Shown: in pieces, positions 39,580-51,684 of the stretch
Layout: every line of letters begins with the position of its first letter
Numbering within the stretch: the stretch's first letter is position 1
DNA from: Neurospora crassa OR74A
Taxonomy: Eukaryota > Ascomycota > Sordariomycetes > Sordariales > Sordariaceae
DNA: 64,000 bases
Direction of reading: 5' to 3'
NCBI RefSeq assembly: GCF_000182925.2
Contig: NC_026504.1
Span: 1,116,001-1,180,000 of the forward strand
Translations under genes and position numbers: made by a program
The notes under the pieces: model-generated
Told to the model about the DNA's origin: nothing
What the model saw: the letters and a program-made list of their open reading frames with translations, nothing else
Databases searched by the model: none

Positions 39580-40379
39580 AGTATAAAGGAATAAAAGGGG
39601 AGAAAGGGCGAATTGTTTCCGATTTCCGGCTATTGAATAAAATTACTATTTTAGATATATATCCTTTTTCTAATTAATAAAATATTATAAACAATATAGT
39701 CGGTTATATTATTTTCTCTATTTTTAATACTTTGGGTTTCTTTTATTAGCTATTTGTATATTTTAAGTATAAAGACTATATAGTAGTTATTAGTCCTTAA
39801 GGGCTTAAATAGTCTAATATTATATTAATAGGTTTTAAGAATACTTTAATTTTTATTTAATACTTTATAAATTATTATTTTTTCAAATATTAATACTTTA
39901 TTTATACGTATATCGATAATATTATTATATTTAGTAAGACGGCTGAAGAGTATTTTAAGTATCTTTAAATAGTATTAGGTATTATTAATAAATATTGTAT
40001 TTATATCGGTATAAATAAATTTTTCGTAGGGTATCCGTCGGTAAAATTACTTAGTTATATAGTGGATAGAGAAGGAGTTAGTTGTATTAATAATTATATT
40101 ACTACTTTTAAGTAAATTAAATTCCCCGAGACTTTAGAAGTACTAGAAATTTATATTAGTATAGTAAGATGGCTTTAGTCCGGCGTTATTTAATTTTAAA
40201 TTAAGAGTATTCTATTTAAACGTTATAAAATTGAATTATTCTAATAAGGATATAAGTTAGGAGAGTTATTTATTAGAGCGTTTAAGAATATCCGTAAGGT
40301 TTATATTATTAGGATAAAGTTTATCCCTATTAAAGAAGAACGGAGGTCTTTCGAGATTATATAGGCTAATTTATATAAT
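39580..40379 (+). pseudogene. E2 reverse transcriptase relic (gypsy)
   Basis: The box at 39904-39939 reads Y-T-Y-I-D-N-I-I-I-F-S-K (second Asp of YIDD changed), followed by AEEYFKYL, CIYIGINKFFVG and LSYIVDREGV features typical of gypsy RT. The frame runs up to the LINE target at 40364-40379 and continues after the LINE at 45993. Confidence 0.9.
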
Positions 40380-40577
40380 AATAATAGTCTTATTCCCTAT
40401 ATTATAACTATAGCGCTTTATTAACATAGGGTCCTTCTCCAATTCTCTGGAGGGGAAAACCGTACGGTATTAAGCACCGCCGGATAAAAACCCCTAATTC
40501 TATTTTGGTTGTAATTCTCCACGCTGCTCCTACTTTATTTACAATTATAATAGTTCTTACCTACCGCTACAACGAAC
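40380..40577 (-). other. LINE 3' end (untranslated, mostly unmutated)
   Basis: On the minus strand this is the downstream end of the element. GC is normal from about 40430 on, unlike the body. No poly(A) tail is seen at the junction. Confidence 0.7.
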
Positions 40578-40677
40578 NNNNNNNNNNNNNNNNNNNNNNN
40601 NNNNNNNNNNNNNNNNNNNNNNNNNNNNNNNNNNNNNNNNNNNNNNNNNNNNNNNNNNNNNNNNNNNNNNNNNNNNN
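40578..40677. other. Assembly gap, 100 N
   Basis: Exactly 100 N inside the LINE 3' part. Confidence 0.98.
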
Positions 40678-43600
40678 CAATAGGAATAGGACCAGACTAG
40701 GCGTACCGCTTCCTTTACTACTTTTCTATCTTATTCCTTACCGCTCCTTCCTCCGCTTTCTTCCCGCTTCCCCGTCCTATCTCCCTATTTATTACTTTAT
40801 ATCTCCGCTTCCTTACCCTATTTACAAATACCTCCTCCCTATTATTTATTCTATTACCCTACGGATTTACCTCTATTTATAATAATATAAGGACCCCTTT
40901 CCCTTATTTATATAATCCCCTATACAATACCCCTTCCTAATCTTTCTTCTCCTTCCTCCTTATTATATCTTCTATAAAATAGCTTCCTCCGGCCGTTATC
41001 GCCTTAGTCCAATTAATTTAACTTCTAATATAGAAGGTCCCTCCCCCAATATATCCCCGGGCCCTATATCCCCTATAATTATACCTCTAGAACCTACGTT
41101 CTTTATTTATACCCTTCGTAACTTCCTTAATAATCGTCCTCCCCCAAACCAGTATAATTTCCTTTTTTATTCTCTTTAACCTTTATATTAATTTAATTAG
41201 TATTATTCGTAAAATTCTTTACCTTTACTATATTCTAAATTTCGCCTCCATCCTACGTAATAATAAATTTAACTCCCCTAACGATTTCTATAAAATTATT
41301 ACTAAAAAGATTTATTTTATTTTAGTAATTAATAAGTCTCTTATTCTCTATATTTCCTTTCCTTCGTTATTATTTAACTTCTATTTTAATTAGTAGTACC
41401 TAGAATACTACTTACTCCTATACCTATAAAATATATATATTAAATATTCTTATAGGCCTATATAATACTTATAATACTATTTAAATAGTAGCCGTTACTA
41501 TAGTATTAAATAATTAAAATAGGTTCGAACGCAATTTAAATACTTTTATTTATATTGCTAATAATTTTACCTATTGTATATATATTTATTTGGAACGCGA
41601 CAAGCTACCTACTAACTATAAGCGTCTTCCCTATACTATTAATTATAATATTGCCAACTTCTAATAAAAGGGTTACTATAAACTAATCGTAAGAAATGTT
41701 CGCTACGGTCGTATCCCTTCTCTTCCCGATAGTAGTACTATAAATCTAGTTCGGATTATATCCGGCTTTAATAATAACGTTATTATTCTTATACGTATTA
41801 TATCCGGCGGTAGTAGTTTTACTATTCCTATTTATATAATCTTTAATTTTAATAATAATAGTTTTATTCCTAATAGCCCTATAACTATCGATACTCCCAA
41901 TTACCCCCTTATAAATAATAATTAAGTTTAATAGTATTATAAAGTTATTACGAATTAGGTTTATATAATAGAACTATTCGAATAGCTTTTTAAATATAAT
42001 TAAACGTTCGTTAAATAGTATTTTTTAATTTTTATTATAGCTACAATTTAAATAATTCTTATAATTAATATAATTATCTCCTCCCTATCCCTATCCTTTT
42101 ATTTTAATATTATTAATATTCTATATTCTTTTTAGGAGTACTTTACAATTTCTTTGTACTACTCTTCCTCTAATTTAATTACTAAACAGTATTCTTTTAA
42201 CCTCCCTAACTTTAATACTTATAATAAAATTCTTTCGATTTTAGCTCCGTTGTTTAAGAATTCTTAAAATTCCTCCTTTATTAGTAACTAAACTTCCGAA
42301 TTGTTTTAGAAATTAATATCCGTATCGAAGTAATTTAGAATAATATAGGTAAAGGTTTCCTTTTTAAATTTATAAATATAAATAGAGGTTAGGACGTTTA
42401 GTACTTTCCTCCTATAGAAGAAGGCCTAGAGGCTAATAACTTCTATCCTAATTTAAATAAGGAGGGAGCTTTTTACTTTAATTAATAAATATAATTCTTC
42501 TTTATTTTCTCCTAATTTTTAGCGTCTTCCCTTCTTCTTCTTCGTACCGACTATATATTGCTAAATAGCCTTTCCGCTAAATTTAAAGGTAAAGTCGGCG
42601 ATAGTAAATTTATATTATTACTTTAATTTTACTACCGTTGCTACTAAATAGTAATTATAATATAATACCTATTCCCAATTTGTTATATCTTTTAATTACT
42701 CCTCCCAATTAGCGGCTATTAATTTTAGGGCTTATAATAGTAGTAGTAGGGTCCCTAAATCCGAGGGAAGACCGGCTATTAATACTAATAGTTTCTCCGT
42801 TAATACTTATTCTTCGGCCTATTATACTTTAACTATATTACTTTCTAATTTATTAGTAGGTAGCCGACCTTTTAATTGTTATACTTAAATATAATTAAAA
42901 ACCTAAATTACTATCCCTTATACGAATTAAATTTAATCCGTCCGGACGAATTTTTCTTCGAAAGCTTAAACTCTTTTATTAAAGTAAAAGTCGAATAGCG
43001 GATAGAATATTTCTATTTTTAAGTTTCTTACTAACGTAATTTTATACGCCCTAGTAATAATTTTCAAATATTTAATTTAGTATTTTACTAACCTAATTAC
43101 AATTCCTCGTAATTTCCTATTAATTTCGGTTAGTTAGTAGAATATTAAAATTTTATATATAATAGCGCTACGAATATATTTAATATATATTTCCCTTACC
43201 TAAATAAAGGAGTAACCCTATATTTTTACTATTAATTTTATAAATATATTTATTTAAGTTATTATTTTTTATTTTACTANNNNNNNNNNNNNNNNNNNNN
43301 NNNNNNNNNNNNNNNNNNNNNNNNNNNNNNNNNNNNNNNNNNNNNNNNNNNNNNNNNNNNNNNNNNNNNNNNNNNNNNNTATAAAATATATTAATTCTAT
43401 CTTAATTACTTCGAACTCTATACCTCTTACCCCTACCTATTCCAAATATACTTCCTATACTATTTATAATATCCGGTAATTTTCTTTAATAATACGAATT
43501 ACTACTACAATATTAGTATCGTCTGCGAAGCCGACTATAATTATATTTAGGATTGTTATTAATTTCCAATATAACAGGGTAATAAAAAGAATAAATAGAA

Positions 43601-44200
43601 TAGGGGAGAGGGGGGAGCCTTGTGGTATACCAATAATAATTGTATAAAGGCGGGATATTTCGTTATTAAAGAAGAGGGAACCTTTCCTCCTAGTAATAAA
43701 ATTCGCTACCTACTTAATAATTTATATTAGGAACTATATTTCCTATAGGGTATATAGAAGCTACTTATAATTAACTCTATTAAACGCTCCTTTCAAATTA
43801 AGGAATATAAGGGACGTTATAACTCCGAATTTCTAAGCTATATATACTGTATTAATAATTACCTAAACTATAAACTCTATCGAACGGCCTGCCTAATTAC
43901 CTATTTAACCCTCTAGTAGAAGGTTAAATTCTTCAATTACCTACGTAAATCTCTTAATTACAAATACTTTAAAGATTTTTCTTATATTATTAAATAGCGA
44001 TATTAGTCTCTATACGCCCGCTAACTTTTATTAAGTAGTACTCTTTCTAAGCTTTTTAAGAATAATAATTTTCGTATCTTTAAATTATTATAGGAAGTAG
44101 CCGAATTGGAGGCTAGCGAATACTAAATATATTATAGTCTATTAGAATAATTGCTTATATAATTTTAGAAATTTATTTAAGTACTAATCGACCCCGAGGG
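40678..44200 (-). pseudogene. LINE ORF2 relic with reverse transcriptase
   Basis: On the minus strand: F-L-N-L-K-G-A-F-N-R-V-N near 43810-43770 (RT block with the first Asp changed to Asn), G-I-P-Q-G-S-P-L-S-P at 43631-43602, and G-F-A-D-D-T-N-I at 43535-43512 with both Asp intact. The stretch left of RT should hold the thumb, and perhaps an RNase H and Cys-rich end, which I could not pin down. The N-terminal endonuclease would lie at or right of 44200. A gap at 43280-43379 interrupts the frame. Confidence 0.85.
43280..43379. other. Assembly gap, 100 N
   Basis: Exactly 100 N inside LINE ORF2, just downstream of the RT box. Confidence 0.98.
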
Positions 44201-44707
44201 CCTTATTAGGCACTATCTGGGAAAATATATCCTAAATATCCTCTTTATTAATTAGGCTACTAATAATTATTAAGTTAACGCCCTCTAATAGTTTAATCTA
44301 ATTTAGTAAATAATTTATTAGGACCTTTACCTTGAGGAAAAAATAGTTAGCAAAGATCTCGGCCTTACTACTATAATCTCCGATTTCTACTACCCCTTTA
44401 TAAATTTAAAGGGCTAATAATTTAAATAGATCTATTAATTAATAGCTTCGGGTTCGGGCTTATTATTTTAATAATTAAAATCGATTTAAATTCTTTAAAG
44501 CCTTAATAACGCTATTATATTATATAGCCTATTAAGCCTTTATAATAATCCTCTTCTTATTTATTATAGCTTCGATAAATTCCCTCTAATTTAATATTAT
44601 TTAGCGCTTAAACTATTTCTAATATATCCTCCATACTTCTTTCGTAATTATTTTATATCCTAACGTCTACTAATTCATTCTCCTCCCTCGACCTTTCTTC
44701 TAATATA

Positions 44708-44807
44708 NNNNNNNNNNNNNNNNNNNNNNNNNNNNNNNNNNNNNNNNNNNNNNNNNNNNNNNNNNNNNNNNNNNNNNNNNNNNNNNNNNNNNNNNNNNNN
44801 NNNNNNN
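44708..44807. other. Assembly gap, 100 N
   Basis: Exactly 100 N in the LINE between ORF1 and the RT part of ORF2, where the endonuclease domain is expected. Confidence 0.98.
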
Positions 44808-44809
44808 TC

Positions 44810-45911
44810 CCCAATATTTAAAATATTATTAAATATTACTCGAAACTTAGAATAATTTATATAAATATATACCGCTATTCTAAAAAAAGAAATTATCCTA
44901 AAAGAAATATACTACCAATACAATAGCAATTTCTATAAGGAGCAAGCCTCTACTCTCTCCGTCTCTTCTCTTCTATAACTGAATTCTAATAATAAATACC
45001 TCCAAGTTCCTCTCCTTTACTATATTCGAAATAGCTTCTATTATAATATAATTATTAATACTATTTTAAAGTACGCCCTAAACTAATATACTTACAATAC
45101 TTATAATAATAAAAATATTAAGGCTAAAAACTTCTTTAACCTATACTTAATTTCGCTAATATTAAATATATATAGGCTTATTGAATATAATTATATAATT
45201 TCCAATTATTAGTATCCTAATAGCCGTATAAATTACTAAACTAAATTTCTTTTTACTTAAATAAATAACTAAGGTTATCTTCGTATTTTCGTTCGAATAA
45301 TTTACAAATTTAATAATAATCGTTACTCCTTTAATAATAAATTACTACTCGAAATTAAAAGGGACAAACTTCTTAATAATAATAGATAATTATTAGAGGG
45401 TAGCACTAATTTTACTCGGACTAACTTTCGCTATAATATTAGCCTAATACTTCGATACTTTTTAAACGCCTTTCTTAATTTCCTTTAATATATCCTTCTT
45501 CAAATCGTCAAAATCCTTCTTAGTAATAAACTAATCGGTTCTAACCTTATTAGCCTCGGGTTGCGTAGACCCACTTTTTCCAATGTATACCTTCGTAAAT
45601 TTAAGAAATAATTCTTAAACCCAACGACAATCTATAGTCGAAATAGTATTATAGTCCGTAGACTTATTCGTTTTAATAATAAACTTCTTTAATATTTTAT
45701 CGTTTTCTTCTATTTTATCCGAGGTCTTTATAGTAAGTACGGCTTCAGGATCGTTATATACTAAAATTTCTATGAGCGGGTTATAGATGCTATTTTTGAA
45801 TTTACAAGTACTGCTATCGATAGCCATCGGCAACGACAATACAACGCCGTCGCTACGCTCGTCGTAGGATATCGTAAGGGACGTAAACGACCCTCCTAAG
45901 TCGATTACCAT
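44810..45911 (-). pseudogene. LINE ORF1 relic, 5' part intact
   Basis: ATG at 45911 (minus), about 65 bases inside the element. The first 98 codons (45911-45615) are open and little mutated; then TAA/TAG appear, and a Lys/Asp/Glu-rich helical stretch (45560-45440) and a beta-rich stretch follow to about 45170. Such an order fits the RNA-binding ORF1 of fungal LINEs. The N-terminus begins with a MVIDLGGSFTSLTISY segment that resembles the nucleotide-binding start of Hsp70/actin-fold proteins; this may be chance. ORF1 end and ORF2 start are not resolved. Confidence 0.6.
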
Positions 45912-45992
45912 TGTTAGTTTTCGTTTTAGAGCACTCCTCGACCAGAAATCGGCGTTTCCGGTTTCAAAGCAGTTTTGGCTAATTTATATAAT

Positions 45993-46480
45993 TAAATTAA
46001 ATTATAGTATTATAATCGCTCTTAATTACTTTTCTTTAAAACCGATATATATAAATAGGGTTTTGGCGTAGTAGCCTTTTAGTTTATAAATAAATAGAAT
46101 AGTGAGGATATATTTGGATGTAATATTCCTATTAAGCAAATTTGTTTAATCGCTTTTATTTTTTAAGAAATAATTCTTACTGAGAAGTATTATAGCTTTA
46201 CGGAAATTAAAATTGTAGTAATAATTTAGACTTTAAAGAAATAGCGGAAAATGGTTTAATCCAATGAGTATCCTATTATTATTTTAATAGATTATTCGCC
46301 GGCGAAAGGGATTTTGAAATATATATTTCTAACTACTATAGATTTGGTTAAAGCGAATTTTAAGTTGGTTAACGCGGTAAATTGGGTATTGTAATTTCGG
46401 TTAAACGTTTTCTATATTTTAGGATTATTAAATATTGTACCCGATGTACTATTATGGTTTCCGATAGAATTTAATTACTA
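45993..46480 (+). pseudogene. E2 RNase H relic (gypsy)
   Basis: Continues the RT frame after the LINE. Features: a KQGFGVVAF-like start, LTEKYYSFTEIKI (the T/S-E-x-E/K step), then IILIDYSPAKGI (the D-H/Y-S step) and FRLNVFYI near 46395-46430, like the RLNVHYIPG end of gypsy RNase H. Confidence 0.85.
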
Positions 46481-46879
46481 TATTAATTATAATAATATAA
46501 ATTAATTAGAAAATATATAAGTAAATTGGGTGGAATTAGCGGCGCTAGATTTCTATTCCGTTATATTGGTATTAATATAAGAATTTAAAGCGAAGATTGT
46601 AGAAGGTTATAAGACGGATTTGTAGTACTAAAAGATTATTAATATATTATATACTATAGTTTAATCGATGGCGAATTTGGTACCTCCGCCGAATTCATTA
46701 CTAAGGCGTATAGATTGTAGAGGCTATTTATTAGCCGGCCTATTTAAATTCTATAATAATATCCTCTTTTATATCGATTATAATAATAAGAAGCGGATTT
46801 GCCTTCTTTTAAATTGCGTACCCGAAATTCTAGTCTTAGTATATAATAAAAAATAATATACCGGGGTTAATTATATAAT

Positions 46880-47950
46880 AATTAAATTTAATTATATTTA
46901 TTTTTATTGTAAAATATAGAAAGTAAGGTTGTATATTAATTACTACCGAGTTTATTAAGAGTATTAGACCGATTATTAATTAATGCTAGGGGAGCTTTAA
47001 TTTATTCGCTCCTTACTGCAACCCTTTTATATTATAATTACCGACTTTGTAATTAATATACTTATTATAAATATATAGGGGACTTTTTGGGCGCTACTAG
47101 GTTATCCGTTATTAAATACTATAAGTACCGATATATATAAATTTAATAAGAAAGTCTTATTAATAACCAATTATTTTATATATACGGTAAAGGATTAGGC
47201 GATAGTGAAATTGCAGGCTTAGGGTTTTACCAATTAAGGTATTTTATAGAGGATTATTAGCAATTAAAATATAAAGTTCGTATCCGAAATATAGAGAGAG
47301 ATCTTTTTTACTTACAGAATTAAATTGCTTTATTCTATAGCGTATTATTCCTAAATAGATAAATAATTTAAGTATATTAATTAGACTATTAAAACTACTA
47401 TTCGCTTTTACTACGCTACTTCTAATTAACTATAGACTAATATTCTACTTACTATTTAATATTAATTTAATAATTTAATATATATTATATTAAGAATAAA
47501 TTTAAATAAAGTAGTATATAGGTTTAAACTTTGGTTGATATTAGATATTTTCGTTAGGTTTTCCAATAAAAAGATTTTATTTAGTATAATAGCCCTATAA
47601 GTATTTAGGTTGGGATATTAGGAGGAAGTAGCCGAATTAATCGATGAGGTAAGTATAATAATAAAATAGTATTATAATACGAAGTATATTCCTATATAAT
47701 TCGAAGTCGGGGATATAATTTATATTCGATTTGGTAATAAATATAAGTTGTTTGGAAAGCCGAAGCGAAAGTAGTTAATATTAAAATTAGGTCTATATTA
47801 TATTATAAAGAAGGTTAGATATTTCGCTTATAAATTCGACTTCCTGAGGGATTTAAAGCTCTATCGTATAGTATCGGTAGTTTAATTATATAAAATAGTT
47901 AAGGGCCCGGATCCCTTTTAAAAATAAGAAGATCCTCTTATTGAGATAGA
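46880..47950 (+). pseudogene. E2 integrase relic (gypsy)
   Basis: A zinc-finger remnant near 46930-46990 with His/Cys largely changed to Tyr, then the catalytic core from about 47010: an SLLQPFYIIITDFV-like start (first Asp), a KKVLLIT segment near 47150, then the helical C-terminal half. Order after RNase H is that of gypsy. Confidence 0.78.
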
Positions 47951-48819
47951 ATTAAATAATTAAATACTTTTCGTTCTAAGAAAGATTGTAGAATATTATA
48001 TAAAGGTTTATAAGTATAGAGGCGAAGTAATTGAATTCCTAGTTATAAAGAAAAATATACTAAGAATAAATATACGTTAATTAAAGCGCTTAATATTAAT
48101 AAATTTCAATAAGAAGATAGTATAAAAATATAAAAGAAGGTTCCTTATTAATTGGTAGAAGGAGAGAGAATAGTTTAGATATATTCCGTTAGAATAGATG
48201 CTAGTAAAGACCGTCCTACGGATTAATATAATTATTACTTTACTAGCGGCGGCGAAAGAAAAGGGTTTAGTAGAAGGAGTGTAGCTTGTATTTGCTGCGT
48301 AAGGAGATAGGACGAATTTGTTAACCCTTCAATTAGTAATGGATTTGTTATTGGCGCCTAAGGCTAGCTGAGTTCGTTACTCTCCTTACTATTAATAAAG
48401 GGCGTTGTACGGGCTTTAGAGTGTTTTCTTTTATTTATTTTCGTTTATAATTTGTTTTTTTTATTATATAAAGTTTTCTTATTTAGTATTTACCTTTTTC
48501 TTCTTTAATAATTATTATTTTTTTTGCTTTTATTATTTATAAATAATATTAATATTATTTCTTTCTAAATTAGGAGTTTGTAATCTATTACCTTCTATTA
48601 ATTTTTTTTATTTCTTTTATTTTTTACAATTATTCTTTCTTTATTTATTTATTTTAAATATTTAAGTAAAATTTTACGATAAGTTCTAAATTGTTGCTAT
48701 TTAATTCGTTATTTTTTATCTTTCCTTTTCCTTATTTATTCTAAATATATTAAATTTAATAGAAATTATTTTATTTATAGTGTAAGTACTTTAAATTAGG
48801 TTTTATTATAGTAGACCTA

Positions 48820-51126
48820 ATGTCTAATCCTTATAGATAGTGTCGAATTTATATTACGGCTATAGATTCTCTTAATTTTATTAATAATATTAGTTATAAT
48901 TTTATTATTAATTTAGTATAGTAAGATAAAGAAATATTAGAGGCGGTATATTGTAAAATGCTAAATATAATAAAGGATAATAATAATTGTATTATATTTA
49001 ATTATAATATTTATATAAATAATGTAACGGATAAATATATTTTAGCTATTTTTGGTAATAATTTAGTCGTTTAACTATTTTAATAGGTTATTAATTTTAT
49101 TTTAGTTTTCGCTATACCCTATTGTAAATAAGTTAAATATTTCTATTGCTTTATTCGTTGCTAAGTATAGGTTTAAATTGAGTGCTCCTTAGGGAGATAG
49201 GTATAGTAATAAGGAATATTTAAGATTATTCGCTTTTATAAGTTTGAGTTGTAGTTGTGCGATTAAGAGTTGGATAAAGTTTTATAGATAATTTAGTATT
49301 TATTTATACGCTGGTATTAAACCCTATATTTAGAGACTATTTTAGGCTTTATATTGGAGAAGGATAGCGAAATTATAAAAGTTAATATAATCCTCTTTTT
49401 ATTAGTCGTTGGGATTGATGTTGCTATTGATTTTTTGTTTGTTATCGCTTTCCGAGATGTGGATTTTACTTCCATTGTAATATATAAATTGAAGTATAAT
49501 ATAGTATTTAACCCTAAGGGGGTTAGTAGTAGTTAGTAGGTGTAGTACTTGGATAGTTAGTATATTTAGGCTTTTATAGGGTTTTAAATTGTATTCTACG
49601 AGTATAATATTAATATTATATAGACTAATTTTGTAGTTTAACGTTTTATTCTTTATAATCCTTTTAAATATTTGCGCGAGAGTATAAAGATTATTGCCCT
49701 AAAGGGCGAATGTAATAGATTCGTTTATTATTTGGTTTTCGCTCCTTTATTTAGCGCTATTATTATAATATAAAACAATTAATTTATTTTTAAGAATAAT
49801 AATTGGGATGCGGTGGAGGCTTTAATTACTGCTTATAATAATAAAAATATTTAGGATGAACTTTTCTATATTAAGCTCGGCCGTATAGACGATATAGACT
49901 TTAAGGTTCTTAAGGAGGAAAATGCCGAATGGGTTATTGAGGTCCGGTTTATTAATATTGAGGGTAATAATATTATTAATTGTCGGATCGCTAGTAAACA
50001 ATTCTAAATTGAATTAGGGGTCTTTATTAATTATTATAGAGGTATTATTCGGAAGTTTTTTAATACTGTCGAATAGGAATTTAGTACTTTCTATATTAAG
50101 GTTAATTATGTTAAAGCTATGTATAGGAATAATAAAGTTTTTTACTTTAAATTGCTTATTATTAAAAAAATAAAGTAGGTAGATATTAAATATTTACGTC
50201 TTTTTTATTTTAACGGCGATAATAGAGGTTAGGAGGAGTTTTTACCTCTTAGAGTATAAATTTTTATTTATTGTATAATTAATACTTCTAACGCCCTACT
50301 AGAATAATTTATTAAAGCTTTAGATTACTTATATAGATTATACTTAGTTAAAGTAAATTTGGCGAACTTCGATAGATTTATTATTTATTTCTAATAGGTA
50401 TAAGAATATATATAGGAATAAAAGTTTTAGTAAGAGATAAACTAGTTTAAGGAGAAGTTGTTTAGTAATTAAATACGGTATTTTAAATATATTAATACCT
50501 ACTTATATTAGTTTGAGGATTTAGTTAGAGAATTGGGTATTGAAGTATTAGTAAATTATATATTCAATTTAGTTATTACTATTAAAGGTTTAGAGGTGTA
50601 ATTATTTCGCTTTACTCTTATTATTGATTTTATACGTAAAGTTCGTTTCGATACCCTACTTTCCTTTATTACAATAGTAGATTAATTAAATAATTTTATT
50701 ATCCGGGATATTTCTACGTTAAATACTAAAGGTAAGTACTATTTAATTTGTATAACGATAGTAATAAGTATAAATTCCGAAGAGGAAATAAATTAGGAGA
50801 TTATATCCCCAGCTATTCCTTCCCCTTCGGTAGGCTAGTAGTAGTATAAATATTATTAATTTAATACGGGTACTATTAGTCCTTTTATTACTCCCTATTA
50901 GGGTTATAATAGTTTTGGAACTATTAATAGTAGTAGATCGGGTATAAACCGTACTAGTTAAATACTATATCGGAATATATATAGTATTTAAACGTTTGTA
51001 TATAGTATTTAGATATTTATTTATAGTATTTAGATGCTAATTTAATTGGCGGATAGTATTTTGGAACGCCTACTTAATTAATATAACGATAGGAGTAGGG
51101 GTGTAATGAATTACCTTAGGTATTGA
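48820..51126 (+). pseudogene. Unrecognised 768-codon reading frame 3' of pol in E2
   Basis: ATG at 48820 opens a frame that reaches a TGA at 51124-51126; all internal stops are TAA/TAG, mostly where Gln is plausible. One uninterrupted remnant is 49354-49536. Features: mixed alpha/beta character, a stretch with WDAVEALITAY near 49810, a Gln-rich helical zone near 50400-50460, a Ser/Pro/Gln/Tyr-rich C-terminal part from 50800, and three 21-bp in-frame repeats (YSIQ type) at 50977-51039. It lies in sense after integrase, 165 bases before the 3' LTR. No domain recognised; an env-like or captured gene are both possible. The lack of TGA is weak evidence because RIP removes TpG. Confidence 0.55.
50977..51039 (+). 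repeat. Three 21-bp tandem units in the extra frame of E2
   Basis: Units 50977-50997, 50998-51018 and 51019-51039 share TATAGTATTTA at the same offset and encode a seven-residue YSIQ-type repeat in the 48820 frame (Gln now read as stop). Confidence 0.8.
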
Positions 51127-51290
51127 GTATAGTAGAATTATTTTAAGCTATTAGGTATAGTAAAATATTAAATAGTTAGAGAAGGATAATAATTCCGGTA
51201 GTAAATTGAAAGTATGAAGAGTATAATATAATTAGTTAGATAGTAATAAGATAAGGGGATTTGGTAATTATTTTTCTTAACCCCGGAAGA

Positions 51291-51684
51291 TATTAGGGGA
51301 TGAATTTACTTTCCTTAGGTTTGTATATATTAGGCTGTATTAAGCCGGATTTGGTTCGGTATAGCCCGATATAGTATAGAGTAGGTATAGATAGTTATAG
51401 AAGGATCCGTTTTACTGATGGATTCTTTTTTTCGATTAATTAATTATTATTTACAATTAGAAGTTCTTGCTTAGTGATACTGTTTATTGATACGAGATTT
51501 AGGTTGCGATTAATTGTAGTTCCTTAAGACGAATCTGTTACTTAGTAACGAATCCGCTACGCATTAATCCCTTTGACGAATCCGTCACTTACCGGATTCT
51601 TCTCTCGAAACGAATCCGTTAGTGATGAATCCATTACTTAGTAGAATAGTGACTACGGTCTCAATTCCCCGTGATACCGTAGCA
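51291..51684 (+). repeat. E2 3' LTR (394 bp)
   Basis: TATTAGGGG (mutated TGTTAGGGG) to GTAGCA, followed by ACCTT. It is the only full copy of this LTR. It holds five spaced copies of an ACGAATCCGTTAC-like motif at 51529, 51548, 51576, 51610 and 51625. Its outer (right) end is clean, its inner end mutated. Confidence 0.93.

Larger units (their letters stand above)
40364..45992 (-). mobile_element. Tad-like LINE (non-LTR retrotransposon) inserted in E2 pol
   Basis: Flanked by a perfect 16-bp duplication GGCTAATTTATATAAT at 40364-40379 and 45977-45992; the element is 40380-45976. Its 5' end is on the right (minus strand). Contents: 5' leader 45976-45912, ORF1 from 45911, RT about 44000-43480, then the rest of ORF2 and 3' end. 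Gaps lie at 40578, 43280 and 44708. The two outer ends are almost unmutated, the body strongly RIP-mutated. Variable long TSD, no LTR, and a PQGSPLSP plus FADD type RT are LINE features; Tad1-clade affinity is inferred from the RT wording. Confidence 0.92.
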
